From Simmondsia chinensis (taxonomy: Eukaryota > Streptophyta > Magnoliopsida > Caryophyllales > Simmondsiaceae): a stretch of DNA of 64,000 nt. A program made the translations under genes and the position numbers. The notes beneath the pieces are model-generated. The model was not told the origin of the DNA, made no database searches, and saw nothing but the letters and a program-made list of their open reading frames with translations. Shown one piece after another: positions 54,336 to 64,000 of this stretch (the stretch's first letter is position 1; every line of letters starts with the position of its first letter). The stretch lies in assembly GCA_018398585.1 (NCBI GenBank), contig JAGTTD010000001.1, forward strand, positions 27,659,438-27,723,437, in the 5' to 3' direction.

Positions 54336-56840
54336 ATCGCTCACTTTTCCTAAACTTAATTATCCTTGCATTGCATAACTATTCCCTGGGGATCTGTCAA
54401 CTCATTGACTATTATATGTTCATTAACAATGTCTCACTGTGTCATTCTTTTGCTCACAAGCTTTCATCTATTAGGAATTTTTTGGTCTATCTACTTTACA
54501 ACTGCATGAGTTGTCTACTACCATACTTCCATAGCGAAGTAAGCAATACAAGACCCCTTCACACTTCACCATCTGATAACTCTCACTTCTTGGTTAAACA
54601 TTAAGACATCAAACATCTAAAAATCCTTTTAAAAGAAGCAACTTATGATAAACCCAACATCTTTTCTTAAAATCTCACTAAAGCTTAAACCTAAGAACAT
54701 AATTGGCTTATCCTAGGTCTTTAATTTTTAAATAACTGGATAACTAAATCTTAACATCTCATAACAATTCCACACCATTCTAATTGAGTAGAATGCAATC
54801 TATATACCACAATTTGAAATGCACTACTTTTTGACCATGTTACTCGTTCATTCATGATTCACTAACCATTCCTTCAACATTAACACATTATTATCAATTT
54901 ATCTAGCATAAGCTAACTACTGTGCTTTTAGGACACTCATAAAACTTCTTATATAACAAACATTTTGATATGTGTGGATGTGACTCATCATATGAGTCTT
55001 ATCATATCAATAACAAATTATTGATCCTTCCTATAACACTTTGCAGTAAAGAAAAATAAGAAGTCTCATGAAATCCCCCACTCGATCTAATCAAAGTGAC
55101 TTAATATAATTACCTTTAGTCTTTGATCCTTTAAACTTTCAAATGATTCAAGACTTTAGCCTTCATAGGTATATACATTTAGTTATTCATAAACCTTTAT
55201 TAAACACTCATAGCTTCCACTCGCTTTTCTTTTCTTTTTTATTTTTGGAACATTTAACTTCCACTCGCTTGAGCATTCGTTAATCCATAAATATTTTATG
55301 AACAAGTTCTAGTAGCTTAGTGGCTCTATTGCCTTTAATATTAAAGGTTCTTTTAGTCACCATACGCTTTAACGTGATTCATATACTGATTATCATTTTG
55401 AATCTAATGATCCTATAAGACCATCTCAAACCAGTGTTTGAATCATATTAGATTAATACGACACAAGCTTAAGCACCACTTAAAAGCTATATCTACTTTT
55501 GAAAAATCTTTATATATATATATATATACGATAATGTAGCTTAGCTTGTATTAGACATAGAATTTCTAGCAACAAAGTTTTGATTTATAAATTATCTACC
55601 AACATACCTTCTTTAAATAAACATTTTATTTACTTAAAGTTTAATGTATTTTTACAAAAATAACTGAAAAACTATTCTAAAACAAACAGCAAGTAGAAAT
55701 CAAATTTCTTAGAGAATCAATAAATATAGATAGTTTACGAAAGTCAAAACTATGTTCCCAACTTAACGACTATTTCTTGGCGCCCCTATTGAAACAATTG
55801 TTCCACCATCAACTAAAGGATAAAACATGCCATTTAGAAGACTTCCTGGTTAGCTATATAATTTTGCAATAGCTTGCAACTATTGTGAATTAATCTGTAC
55901 TCCACACACCATGACACTAGTAGACTGCCAACTAATCACAACTAGAGCGAACAAGATATCAAATACCTTGCCTTGATGGATTTTTAGTCTTGGCAACAAT
56001 AGTACTAAGTACCCAGGCAATTCTTTTAAATACTAATGTCCAGTGCTTTTGTGAGAGAAATAAAACTATTTTGACTTATATTTTATTTTACCCTATAGAG
56101 GTTCCTAATTCTTTGAGGTAGATGCTTACATGAAGTGGACTCTTCCCTTAGTTCTCATGATACGATTTCTTTCAAACTATACCTTCATCAATTCTGACAA
56201 CAAGTAGTCTCTATTATTCGATGTATCTATCCTGAACTGATTTAAAGATCTTGATAGGCAAGTCATGATCATATCCTATTGAGATTGGATATCAATATTT
56301 GCGTCAAGAATACTAGTTCAATTAAATAAGCTATCATCATCAGATACACTCTTGAACTGAACTTACCTAACACAATCAATTGTCGAACATCTTTCTCTTA
56401 AGCTGTTCTCATGCTACTTGAAGCTCACTAAACATTTCTTTCAAATGTCTGAGCATCACTTCTCTAATTGACTATTTCAAGTATCTGATATTAGAATAAT
56501 TTGACATCTAATGTCCCAATCGTACATCCGACTAAGTCATTAGTATAGACTAGCGTTCTAAATGTTCTTTCAATGTTGTAGACATTTTAGCAGCAAACTA
56601 GATAACATTGAGCATATACTAGTGTACATGTGCTAAGACATATGAACTATTATTTTAGTGAGCTTAACAACACAAGCGAATATCATCAATATTGAGCGCA
56701 ATGTGTTATTAAAACAAAAAATATAACAAACAGTCTGAAATTAAAATTGTAGACAAGTCATGCAACATAATGTAATATTCTCCTAACTTTTGATTAACAA
56801 TCAAAGTACAGAGTTCACAATACGACATTTACATGTATGC
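54336..56840 (-). pseudogene. Angela element E gag-pol remnants
   Basis: From the polypurine-like stretch (54336-54350) upward on the minus strand, similarity can be followed to copies A and C. RT and RNase H traces lie to about 54950. The pre-integrase segment is at 55300-55500 (parallel to 22780-22900), the protease segment (the complement of actccacacaccatgacact) is near 55900, and gag lies at about 56150-56400. No frame exceeds a few tens of codons. (TA)n occurs at about 55511-55528. Confidence 0.65.
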
Positions 56841-57550
56841 CGTGGTGACCCAACCAAACCACCCAACACTCCTTGGTGACAGGGTCCAATTGAGATATCA
56901 GTAGGATGATAACATTTCTCAATAAATATGTTTTCTTATAAGCTCTTACTAAATAGAATGAGCATACCACACTTCCCTAAGCCTCTAAAGTGATATGATA
57001 GAGCTCCATGGGGCGGCTAACATAGTACCCTAGTCAAGTGTACACCATTACCTAGACATCCATACAAGTCCACAAACTACTCCATGGCGGTGTCGTCATA
57101 CCCATCTACCAGCATTTCAATCTATCTCTAAGAGGTCTAACCCTGTACTCTACAAATGAACGCCCTCCTTAAGGAGTAGCGCCCAACTACTATACTACTA
57201 AACCAGTAACATAGGCCACGAGAATTCATTTATTCAAGCTCGGCCCCGCTTGTTGTTTTGAGTCTAGTGAACCTTTTAATTAAATTTTATCAGACTAAAA
57301 AAGTATGGAATCCATCTAATCATTCACTATGAGTGCAACAACGACCAAACATATCAGCCCGTTACTCCCCAAAGGCGAGGTCATACCGAGTTATTAGTAA
57401 GGTGAGAACTATTCACAGTTAATATGCTTCCCAAACATAATTAACTTATTGTTTCTACCTTAGCCTATAAGAATATATCACAATGGTCCCTATAAGACAA
57501 ATATACTATTCTAGTCAAGTGTATACCATTGCTTAGACATTTGTACAAGA
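56841..57550 (-). other. Leader of Angela element E, second module cut by Tat copy 2
   Basis: One full module (about 57000-57245, with cgccctccttaaggagtagc and gctcggccccgctt) and the beginning of a second one, which stops at 57550 where the Tat LTR begins. The 5' LTR of this Angela copy is therefore not adjacent. Confidence 0.6.
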
Positions 57551-58137
57551 TACCCTAATTTCGAAAGGGCTGGGATGATGCCGTTCTGAACAAAGTACCA
57601 CATGCTTAACACGTGAGGACTCCCTCGAGGAGAATTAAGCCTTTAGCTGCTGAAGTAATGGCATCTTAAGCTCAACATCCTGAAGAGATGATCACCTGAC
57701 AGGGGTATCAACCACTCAAGGACTTGAGATGGTTGAAGGGTAAAAGGAGCTCGAGTTCAAGGGACAACCTAGAAGGCTGCAAGATAGGCGATTTCCAGGC
57801 TCGAGTTGGTTACTTGGAGCGCAATCTTATATACATGGGCACTAAGCTTAATCCAAGAGGACGTGGGGTTTTTAGAAGGGACATCTACTAAGATTACGGA
57901 CGTGGGCATTAAGGATTTCCCTCCAATACTTAATTTAGGACACATTCATTGAATATTTGTACGCATAAAAAAGTAAGTTAGTGGCCAAACATGGGTCAGG
58001 TTTCCACAGAAATAGGAGCAGTCGTTGTTTTTCATTTCGTATCAATAAAGGACTCTGCGTCAGTACAAAGTAGTACACACACTCAATACAAAACTTCTTC
58101 AAGCTTTCTTTACATCACACTTGTACTTTTTCTTAAG

Positions 58138-58156
58138 AGTAGCATAACTAAGCATA
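58138..58156 (+). repeat. SINE target site duplication, left copy (19 bp)
   Basis: agtagcataactaagcata, identical to 58393-58411. Confidence 0.93.
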
Positions 58157-58392
58157 AAGGAGCATACCCAATGCCTTAAGGGCTCCCGCCTACGCAGGGT
58201 CTTGGGGGGTGGATGTACGCAGCCTTCCCCCTTCAGGGTGTTAACCTGAAGAGAGGCTGTTTCTCAGTGCCCCCAACCTGAGGGTGAGGACTTCCCAGGA
58301 GGTCACCCATCCTAGTACTACTCTCGCCCAAGCACGCTTAACTTCGGAGTTCTAATGGGATCCGGTGACGGCATGTTGGTGCCCTCTTTGGT
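58157..58392 (-). mobile_element. 5S-rRNA-headed SINE with RTE-like tail
   Basis: A 236-bp insertion, read on the minus strand. The head (58382-58286) is 5S rRNA-derived: from GGATCCCATTAGAACTCC to GGGAAGTCCTCA I see only two differences from the canonical angiosperm 5S over about 80 nt. The 5'-most ~20 nt of 5S are altered. The tail (58280-58165) has CAGGTTGGGGGCACTGAGAA, ACAGCCTC, GAAGGCTGCGTACATC, CCTGCGTAGGCGGGAGCCCT and GCATTGGGTA, the order of phrases in the RTE LINE tail at 10340-10440. It is flanked by a perfect 19-bp duplication, and the paralogous LTR has the empty site at 11050-11068. It is transcribed, if at all, by RNA polymerase III and depends on a LINE for copying. A Cassandra-type TRIM is the alternative, but there are no LTRs or primer site. 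Confidence 0.9.
58293..58344 (-). promoter_or_regulatory. Internal Pol III promoter of the 5S-type head
   Basis: Minus strand: box A-like AGTTAAGCGTGCTTGGGCG (58344-58326), then the intermediate element region, then box C-like GATGGGTGACCTCCTGGGAA (58312-58293). These are the TFIIIA-binding internal control elements of 5S genes, and they are essentially unaltered. There is no TTTT terminator directly after the head, as expected if transcription must run through the tail. Confidence 0.8.
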
Positions 58393-58411
58393 AGTAGCAT
58401 AACTAAGCATA
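58393..58411 (+). repeat. SINE target site duplication, right copy (19 bp)
   Basis: agtagcataactaagcata, identical to 58138-58156; the LTR sequence then continues tcttaggtgaacg as in copy 1. Confidence 0.93.
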
Positions 58412-59279
58412 TCTTAGGTGAACGTAGAGCTTGCTGTATTTGCTTCATTGGAAATACAGTTTCATGGGGGGTTTCATGTATGAACTTCCAGTTTTAGTTT
58501 GTTCCTAAATTTCGATGAGTAGAGAATTGAGGCTTTAATTTAAGGCTTTGATGGCCAAGGCTTGACTTTGATTGTGCTAGTCTTAACACTACTATCACTG
58601 CTTAATAAGTCAGGTGAATTTAAATTTGTGCCATTATTTTGGGCTTTGACGGCCAAAGCTTGACCTTGATTGTGTTGGTCCTAACTCAGTGACCTGAATA
58701 CGGCTTGCTCCACCTTAATCTTGTCTGACCTTAACTCATTCGAGTTATTATAAGTCAAGAGTGCCAGACTAGAAAACTTGATTGACTCGGGCTTGTAAGT
58801 TGACTGCTGAGCTCTTGGGTTTTTCTCCACCCCAATACCTTACTTTTAAGTTTAAGAGGAAAGGTGTCTATGGGCCCTGCTTCATCACTATAACTACTAC
58901 TTGAGTTAGATCCATATCCTCTAATTTTCTGTCAACATACACACACACACACACTCACATTAATGAAAATCTTTTTAATTAAAGCATAAGCTGAACTCAC
59001 GATATTACCAAAGTCAGATACACCAACATACCATAACGGTGAGTGGTTGACGTCGAAGACGTGTGGTTTGTCTTTAGGCTTACTCCCTACTCATGATGAA
59101 TCCCTTTTGTACATTTGTTTTGTTTAACATTGTATGGCGACCACATCACACTTAACTGTAAACAAAAATAAAGCAAACATGCCTTTTGGTGACTATAGGT
59201 GGAGGCTTAAAATGAAATTTCATCGTCTTTAGCCCATTGTGGATTACGAGAACGTAGTTTAGATCATTCACCAGGAGGT

Positions 59280-60766
59280 CCCGTGCTCTCAAGCATGAGG
59301 AGCTAGAGGGCCTATCATTGATTAGATCTCCACTTGAGCATCCTCTTGAACAGAGCCTTATAACACGAAGGGATGAACCAACTCAAAGCCACAATGGCAA
59401 GAGTGGTGGTGATGGTGACATCCCAATGAATAGACATAGAGGGCCATTCTCGCAAGAGTTTCATGGCTATGCTTAAACGCTGTTTAGAAATTGTGGACCA
59501 AAGAGTCCAACAAACAATGAGACAAGCCCTTAAGAGACAACGTGCTAAAACATAGCGCAATCCAGTGGCCCATCTCAAAAGCTCTACCGCCATGAGAGTC
59601 ATTACAAATAATGTTGGAACCTCGATGCATGATAGGCTTCACAAAGAGATTGACAGAGTATTAGTTGAAATGAACTCAAATTTTTCTTCTACTGCTACCC
59701 TTATTGCTAAGGATGTGGCAAGACAAACAGTACTTGAGGTCGATTCTATCTTGGTTAGACAGGCCAAGGCTTATATTGCTTGGTTCAAGCCGTTAGAGAG
59801 GACATCAGGCAACTTAGGCCTACACCTCCTCCGTCAGTACCAACTAGATGCCCTTGTGAGGCTGCCTCGAGCTCACTATTACTAGCGACTCAGGTTGGCT
59901 ATAATGTCCCTAAGAGAATGGAAAACCCAGTTATGGCTAACCTGACTGTCACACACTCGGAGTCTAGTTGTATGAACAATGTGCGTCAAGGGGTTGCTGA
60001 CCCTTTGAATCAAAATTTTTCTCTGGCCTCAAGGAATCTTAATGCCAATGTGCCAGTGTTAACTGTCCATGACACAAGGGGCAAAACCGTTCATACCCTC
60101 CTCGGGTAATAGAGGTAACCTCGAGGCCAACTCAAGACCTTGAAGTAGAAATGCAAGGATAGGTACCCACTCTAGGGAACCAGCCTCTCCTTTCTAGACC
60201 TCTCCATACCTATCACATCGAGGGCAAGTTAACCACCCACTTCCTTAAGACCATGACACAGGGACTGATAGGATGAACCAACAACCAGCTAATATTAGTG
60301 TGCTCCATGGCATGCCGTATGGCCCAGGTCCTACTAGGACATACTTTGTGGTCAACCAAGCGCATGGCCATATTGATCAGGGGGTTACCCCGGGTTTCGG
60401 AAATAAAATTTGTTCCCAAATTCAATTGTGACGAGTGCTAAAGGGTATCCTGCAGATCTCCCTCGAGATCCTTACCCACTTAGGGGGGAATTGAAGAAGC
60501 ATAACCATGTGCCTGACCTACCTCTCTAGGACCAACTGGCAGTCCTCATCAAGCAGATGTATGGGCAAAGCCTCAGAAGGGTCAATAGATCCTTGTACAG
60601 TAAACCTTATCCTGACTAGATAAACAGGGACTACCCTTTTCATCGAGGATATAAAATCCCCGAGTCTACCCTCTTCTCAAGGGAAGGGAGTGTGACTGCC
60701 CTCAAGCACTTGGCAAGATTTAATTGTCAATGTAGGGAAGCGGCTAATAATCAGTATCTCAAGTTA
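59280..60766 (+). pseudogene. Tat-type gypsy gag (copy 2, truncated)
   Basis: N-terminal part: VGTSMHDRLHKEIDRVLVEM, then VARQTVLEVDSILVRQAKAY (59565-59885). Frame change, then WFKPLERTSG in one frame and MVQAVREDIRQLRPTPPPSV in the other (59780-60109). The core is cut short: QMYGQSLRRVNRSLYSKPYP, FHRGYKIPESTLFSREGSVT and LKHLARFNCQCREAANNQYL, then similarity ends at about 60766, before the FTW stretch. The 53-bp duplication and the G15 run of copy 1 are absent. Confidence 0.75.
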
Positions 60767-61086
60767 CCACATGAAAATTGCCACAAAAAACCAAATGGTA
60801 TAACTCATTTGTGGCACATGAAAATTCGCCACTATGTACACTGTATTATAGCGACAGCCTCATTTTGCCACAAAAGATGGTTCAAAAATTTCCCTGGCTA
60901 ACAAAGGCACCAAAACTTGAAAAAATCAACCAAAAAAAAAGTTAACGGCAAATAACCCCCCCCCCCCCCCCCCCTCTCTTGCCCCCACAACACCCTGCCT
61001 CTTCCCTTGGCCAAAAATCCTTACCCCCCGCCTCATCTCCAGTGCCTGGCCCACTGCCTTCACTAACAGCTCCTTGCGCATCACCA
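60767..61086. other. Unassigned block with short repeats and a C19 run
   Basis: A 'ccacatgaaaatt(g/c)gccac' phrase occurs at about 60766 and 60814, and ttgccacaaaa recurs near 60868. Such repeats occur in subterminal regions of some DNA transposons, but no terminal structure is seen. 19 C at 60956-60974 precede a C-rich stretch slightly reminiscent of the RTE tail. No gene. Confidence 0.4.
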
Positions 61087-61385
61087 TGATACCGGAATAT
61101 CTTCAAGCATGTGGCACGTGAGAGGCACATGAGGCGGGAGTTAGTTATGTTAGTTAAGATATATTTTCCATTTATTTTATGTTTAATTCTTTTTATAAAT
61201 CCTGACAAGTTAGTTATGCTTAGGGTTGGTGTGAGCTCTTGGGAGGTATATAACCTCATATAGAATTGTAATTGAGACTTATGAATTTGCTTACTGAAAA
61301 GAAATCTCTCTTCTCCCTCAATTTCTCATCCTTCTTCTCCCTCATATTCTATCTTCAATTGATATTGGATTTGAGTTTTGTACCA
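61087..61385 (+). repeat. 5' LTR of element G
   Basis: TGATACCGGAATATC to TTGTACCA, 299 bp. The 3' end is fixed by the adjacent primer site; the TG start fits the LTR at 1474 (TGATACAAG). Contains gaggtatataacctc as a likely TATA region and a CT-rich leader. Confidence 0.75.
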
Positions 61386-61386
61386 T

Positions 61387-61400
61387 TGGTATTAGAGCCC
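61387..61400 (+). other. Primer-binding site of element G
   Basis: TGGTATTAGAGCCC, one difference from the initiator-Met-tRNA complement TGGTATCAGAGCCC. Confidence 0.88.
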
Positions 61401-61437
61401 CACATCCTCTGACATGTGGAATTATTGATCTTCATTC

Positions 61438-62590
61438 ATGGCTGATAATACGCGATCAACATGAAAAATCAGGAGAGTAGAGGGAACTCTATCTACTCAG
61501 TTGTGAGCCACCAATGAGAGGGTGGAACAATCTTCCGCTGAGAATAAATAATCAGCTACTGAATTGAAGGCAGCAATCTAAGAACTGAGGTAGATGATCA
61601 CTGGAATTTCGATTCAGCACAGCAGGAATCATGAACGTGGATCTGCCTCCAATGGAAACCAGAACCAAACAACATTCGATGATACAATTCTAGCTCAAGC
61701 TCCTATAAACAATAATGATAACAATTCTTACTCTGCTAGATTAAGTAAAGTAGAGTTTCCATTGTTCTATGGAGAAAATTTGAATGATTGGTTATATTTG
61801 AGTGATCAATTCTTCACCATTGATCACACCCCTACTCATGAATGATTAAGATTGGCCTCAGTATACCTTAGGGGATTGGCTTTACAGTGGCACCAGAGAC
61901 TGATAAAAACCAGATACACTGAATTTTCACCCAACTGGGATGAGTATGTGCAGGCTTTACAGAATAGGTTTGAAATCCTCTTGATGACCCCGTATCCGAG
62001 CTTATGAGTCTGAAACAAGAAGGCACTATTGGTGAGTACTTAGCAAAATTTGATGCTGCTGTTGTCAGGGCTGATTTAGGTGAATCTCAGCTAGTAAGTT
62101 GTCTACTAGCAGGCTTGAAGGGCGAGATTGAAATGGATGTTAGAGGTTATAGACCTCAAAATTTGCAAGAGGCAGTCTGTTTAGTAAAATTAGCTGAGGG
62201 CTAAGAATGAGGCTCTATCCAAGCAACCTAAGTATTCTAAGATCCCTCTGCTACCAACTCCATCAGTGCCCAAATTACCATCAAGTAGTACCCAAGCTAA
62301 CACCACTAGGAACTTTTTTCCTAGAGCTAATTCCCCACTTACTAATAAAAATCACAGAACCCTCTCCAAGGTTGAACTCCAAGAGAAATGAGTTAAAGAA
62401 CAGTGTTATTTCTGTGATGAGCATTTTAAGCCAGGACATAAATGAAGGGCAAAGACTCCTCAATTGTTCATTATTGACGCTGCTGGGGAAGCAGAGGAAG
62501 AGCCTCCAGACGAGTTACCAGAGGTTGAGGAAAATGAGACAGCTGAAGAAATGACTGCTCAAATATCCTTGCATGCTCTAGCAGGGGACT
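61438..62590 (+). pseudogene. Gypsy gag of element G
   Basis: ATG at 61438 (MADNTRST), 37 bases after the primer site; the frame has stops at 61462 and later. Core: RLSKVEFPLFYGENLNDWLY, then RLASVYLRGLALQWHQRLIK. Frameshift near 61980, then MSLKQEGTIGEYLAKFDAAV, SCLLAGLKGEIEMDVRGYRP and NLQEAVCLVKLAEG (62004-62204). The zinc knuckle CYFCDEHFKPGHK near 62402-62440 loses its last Cys to a TGA. An acidic linker leads into the protease. Confidence 0.83.
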
Positions 62591-62604
62591 AACACTTCCA
62601 GACT

Positions 62605-64000
62605 TTGAGGGTCACTGGCTACAAAGGCAGAAGGGCTTTGAGTATTCTGATTGACTCAGGCTCTACCCACAACTTCCTGGATTCTTCTCTGGCCTCCAAA
62701 CTAGGAGGAACATTGACACAGATAGGACCTCAAGCCATATCTGTAGCTGATGGTAGCGGGCTTACTTGTGATACCAAGTACAAGAATCTATCATGGAAGA
62801 TGCAAGGACACCTGTACACAGCTGATTTCTTGCTTATACCATTGGGAGGCTGTGATGTCGTATTGGGAGTAGAGTCGTTGGCTACACTTGGAGATATAAA
62901 ATGCAACTTCAAGGATCTCACCATGGAATTCATGATTGAAGGGCAGATGACAAACCTCAAGGGAGAAATTGCCAAGTCTTGCAAGTTGCTAGGAGTTAAG
63001 GCTATTGGCAAGGCCCTCCAAGAGGCACCCTTCATAGCCTTACTTCAAATTGATACCAGCAGGGGTAATCAATCACAGTCCAGCACTCATAACTTTGAAG
63101 AATCCCCTATTGCTCCTGATCTAATAGAATCTACCCCTGAAATTCAAAAACTGCTGCATCAATATGTAAGGCTATTTAAGGAGCCAAAACAACTGCCACC
63201 TATCAGACCTAACTTCGATCATAGAATACACCTTAAGGATGGGGTTCAACCAATCAACAAGAGACCCCATAGATATCCAGCCCTTCAGAAAATGTCATTA
63301 AGGAAATTACGCAAGAGTTGCTATCGAAAGGGTACATTCAGCATAGTGTCAGTTCTTATGCTGCAGCTATGGTTCTTGTTAAGAAGAAGGATGGAGGATG
63401 AGGATGTGTGTGGACTATAGGGACCTTAACCGAGCAACCATCAAGGATAAATTCCCAATTCCCTTGGTAGAGGAGTTGCTAGATGAACTGGGGGGATCAG
63501 TCCTATTTTCTAAGTTAGACCTTCGCTCAAGCTATCATCATAGAAGAGTGTTCATTGATGACATCCCAAAAACAGCTTTCAGGACTCATGAAGGACATTA
63601 TGAGTTTAGGGTGATGCCATTTGGCCTCACCAATGCCCCCTCTACATTCAAATCATTGATGAACTCAATATTTGCTCCACACCTCAGAAGGTTTGTCCTA
63701 GTGTTCTTCGATGATATCCTGATCTATAGTCCTTCATTGTCTGAGCATTTGAGGCACCTGCGGTTGGTCTTTAACCTCCTACAACACCATCAGCTCTTCC
63801 TTAAAAAGATTAAATGTACCTTTGCTACACAACGGATGGAATACCTTGGGCATATTATCTTGAGCAGAGGAGTAACCACTGATCCATGCATGGTCGAGGC
63901 AGTTAGTAAATGGCCAATCCCAATTAATACAAAGCAACTGAGGGGTTTCCAGGGTCTGACAGGCTATTACCGAAGGTTCACCAAGGGGTATGGCAGCATA
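62605..64000 (+). pseudogene. Gypsy protease and reverse transcriptase of element G (partial)
   Basis: Protease: ILIDSGSTHNFLDSSLASKL with an intact DSG (about 62647), DFLLIPLGGCDVVLGVESLA. Linker, then HRIHLKDGVQPINKRPHRYP leading into RT. Frameshift near 63293; the next piece [20 protein letters not shown] is in another frame. A further change near 63395 leads to [40 protein letters not shown], then [20 protein letters not shown] and the catalytic [12 protein letters not shown] (about 63700-63730). FLGHI-type and GLTGYYRRF blocks follow to the window edge. RT motifs are intact from 63401 on. Confidence 0.9.

Larger units (their letters stand above)
57551..59180 (+). repeat. LTR of Tat copy 2 (with SINE insertion)
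   Basis: Begins accctaatttcgaaa like copy 1 and runs to the primer-like site. About 1.37 kb without the SINE and its duplicated target. (AC)n at about 58937-58953. Confidence 0.75.
57551..60766 (+). mobile_element. Tat-type gypsy copy 2, LTR and gag only
   Basis: Homologous to 10456-13560: LTR, primer-like site at 59187 (TGGTGACTATAGGTGGAG), and gag up to CREAANNQYLKL, where similarity ends at about 60766. It carries a SINE at 58157-58392 that copy 1 lacks. Compared with copy 1 it shows many TG/CA in place of CG. Confidence 0.8.
61087..64000 (+). mobile_element. Ty3/gypsy chromovirus-type element G, 5' half
   Basis: LTR, primer site, gag, protease and RT in order; it runs off the window end inside RT. 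Frameshifts and stops are present, but RT from 63401 is open for 200 codons, making this the best preserved coding stretch in the window. Confidence 0.88.

Noticed and set aside
58286..58382. Functional 5S rRNA gene
   Set aside because: The first ~20 nt and the 3' end are not 5S, there is no Pol III T-run directly after it, and it sits within a bounded SINE insertion with target duplications.

Overview
This window is plant nuclear DNA made almost entirely of dead transposable elements stacked in and beside one another. No intact host gene is visible. The element set points to an angiosperm, probably a eudicot with a large repeat-rich genome: Ty3/gypsy chromovirus and Tat-type elements, Angela-type Ty1/copia elements with LTRs of about 1.8-2.1 kb, an RTE-type LINE, and a 5S-rRNA-headed SINE. 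I cannot name the species. Every protein-coding stretch carries stops or frameshifts, so I call all of them pseudogenes.

Layout. 1-1798: 3' end of a gypsy chromovirus pol plus its LTR. 1844-5610: a small LTR, then a minus-strand Angela copia remnant (LTR, decayed pol, duplicated leader). 5640-7190: LTR-like piece, CT repeat, C-rich strand-biased block. 7190-10455: RTE LINE (endonuclease, reverse transcriptase, 3' tail). 10456-19520: plus-strand Tat-type gypsy (LTR, gag, protease, start of RT), split by a non-autonomous gypsy-like element at 14431-17624. 19881-22655: the rest of a Tat pol (RT, two RNase H regions, integrase) on the opposite strand. 22656-27353: 5' half of an Angela element (minus). 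27354-40620: a second copia (minus), split inside its integrase by a complete but decayed Angela element (30144-38334) with two LTRs and a perfect 5-bp target duplication.

40885-49448 is a minus-strand LTR element whose interior is five head-to-tail copies of a 1,573-bp unit. 49449-52416: microsatellite, TIR-type fragments, and a copia LTR with RNase H remnant. 52417-57550: another Angela element (minus). 57551-60766: a second Tat copy (LTR and gag). Its LTR carries a 236-bp SINE made of a 5S rRNA head and an RTE-like tail, bounded by a perfect 19-bp target duplication. The unoccupied site is visible in the first Tat copy at 11050-11068. 61087-64000: LTR, gag, protease and RT of a gypsy chromovirus that runs off the window.

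The most interesting items are the 5S-headed SINE with its likely RTE partner, the 1,573-bp array that looks like a satellite being born from a retrotransposon's 3' end, the tandem-duplicated leader in three Angela copies, and a Tat element that appears to have its two halves in opposite orientation. All similarity statements come from reading the sequence by eye against remembered family features; no alignments or database searches were run.
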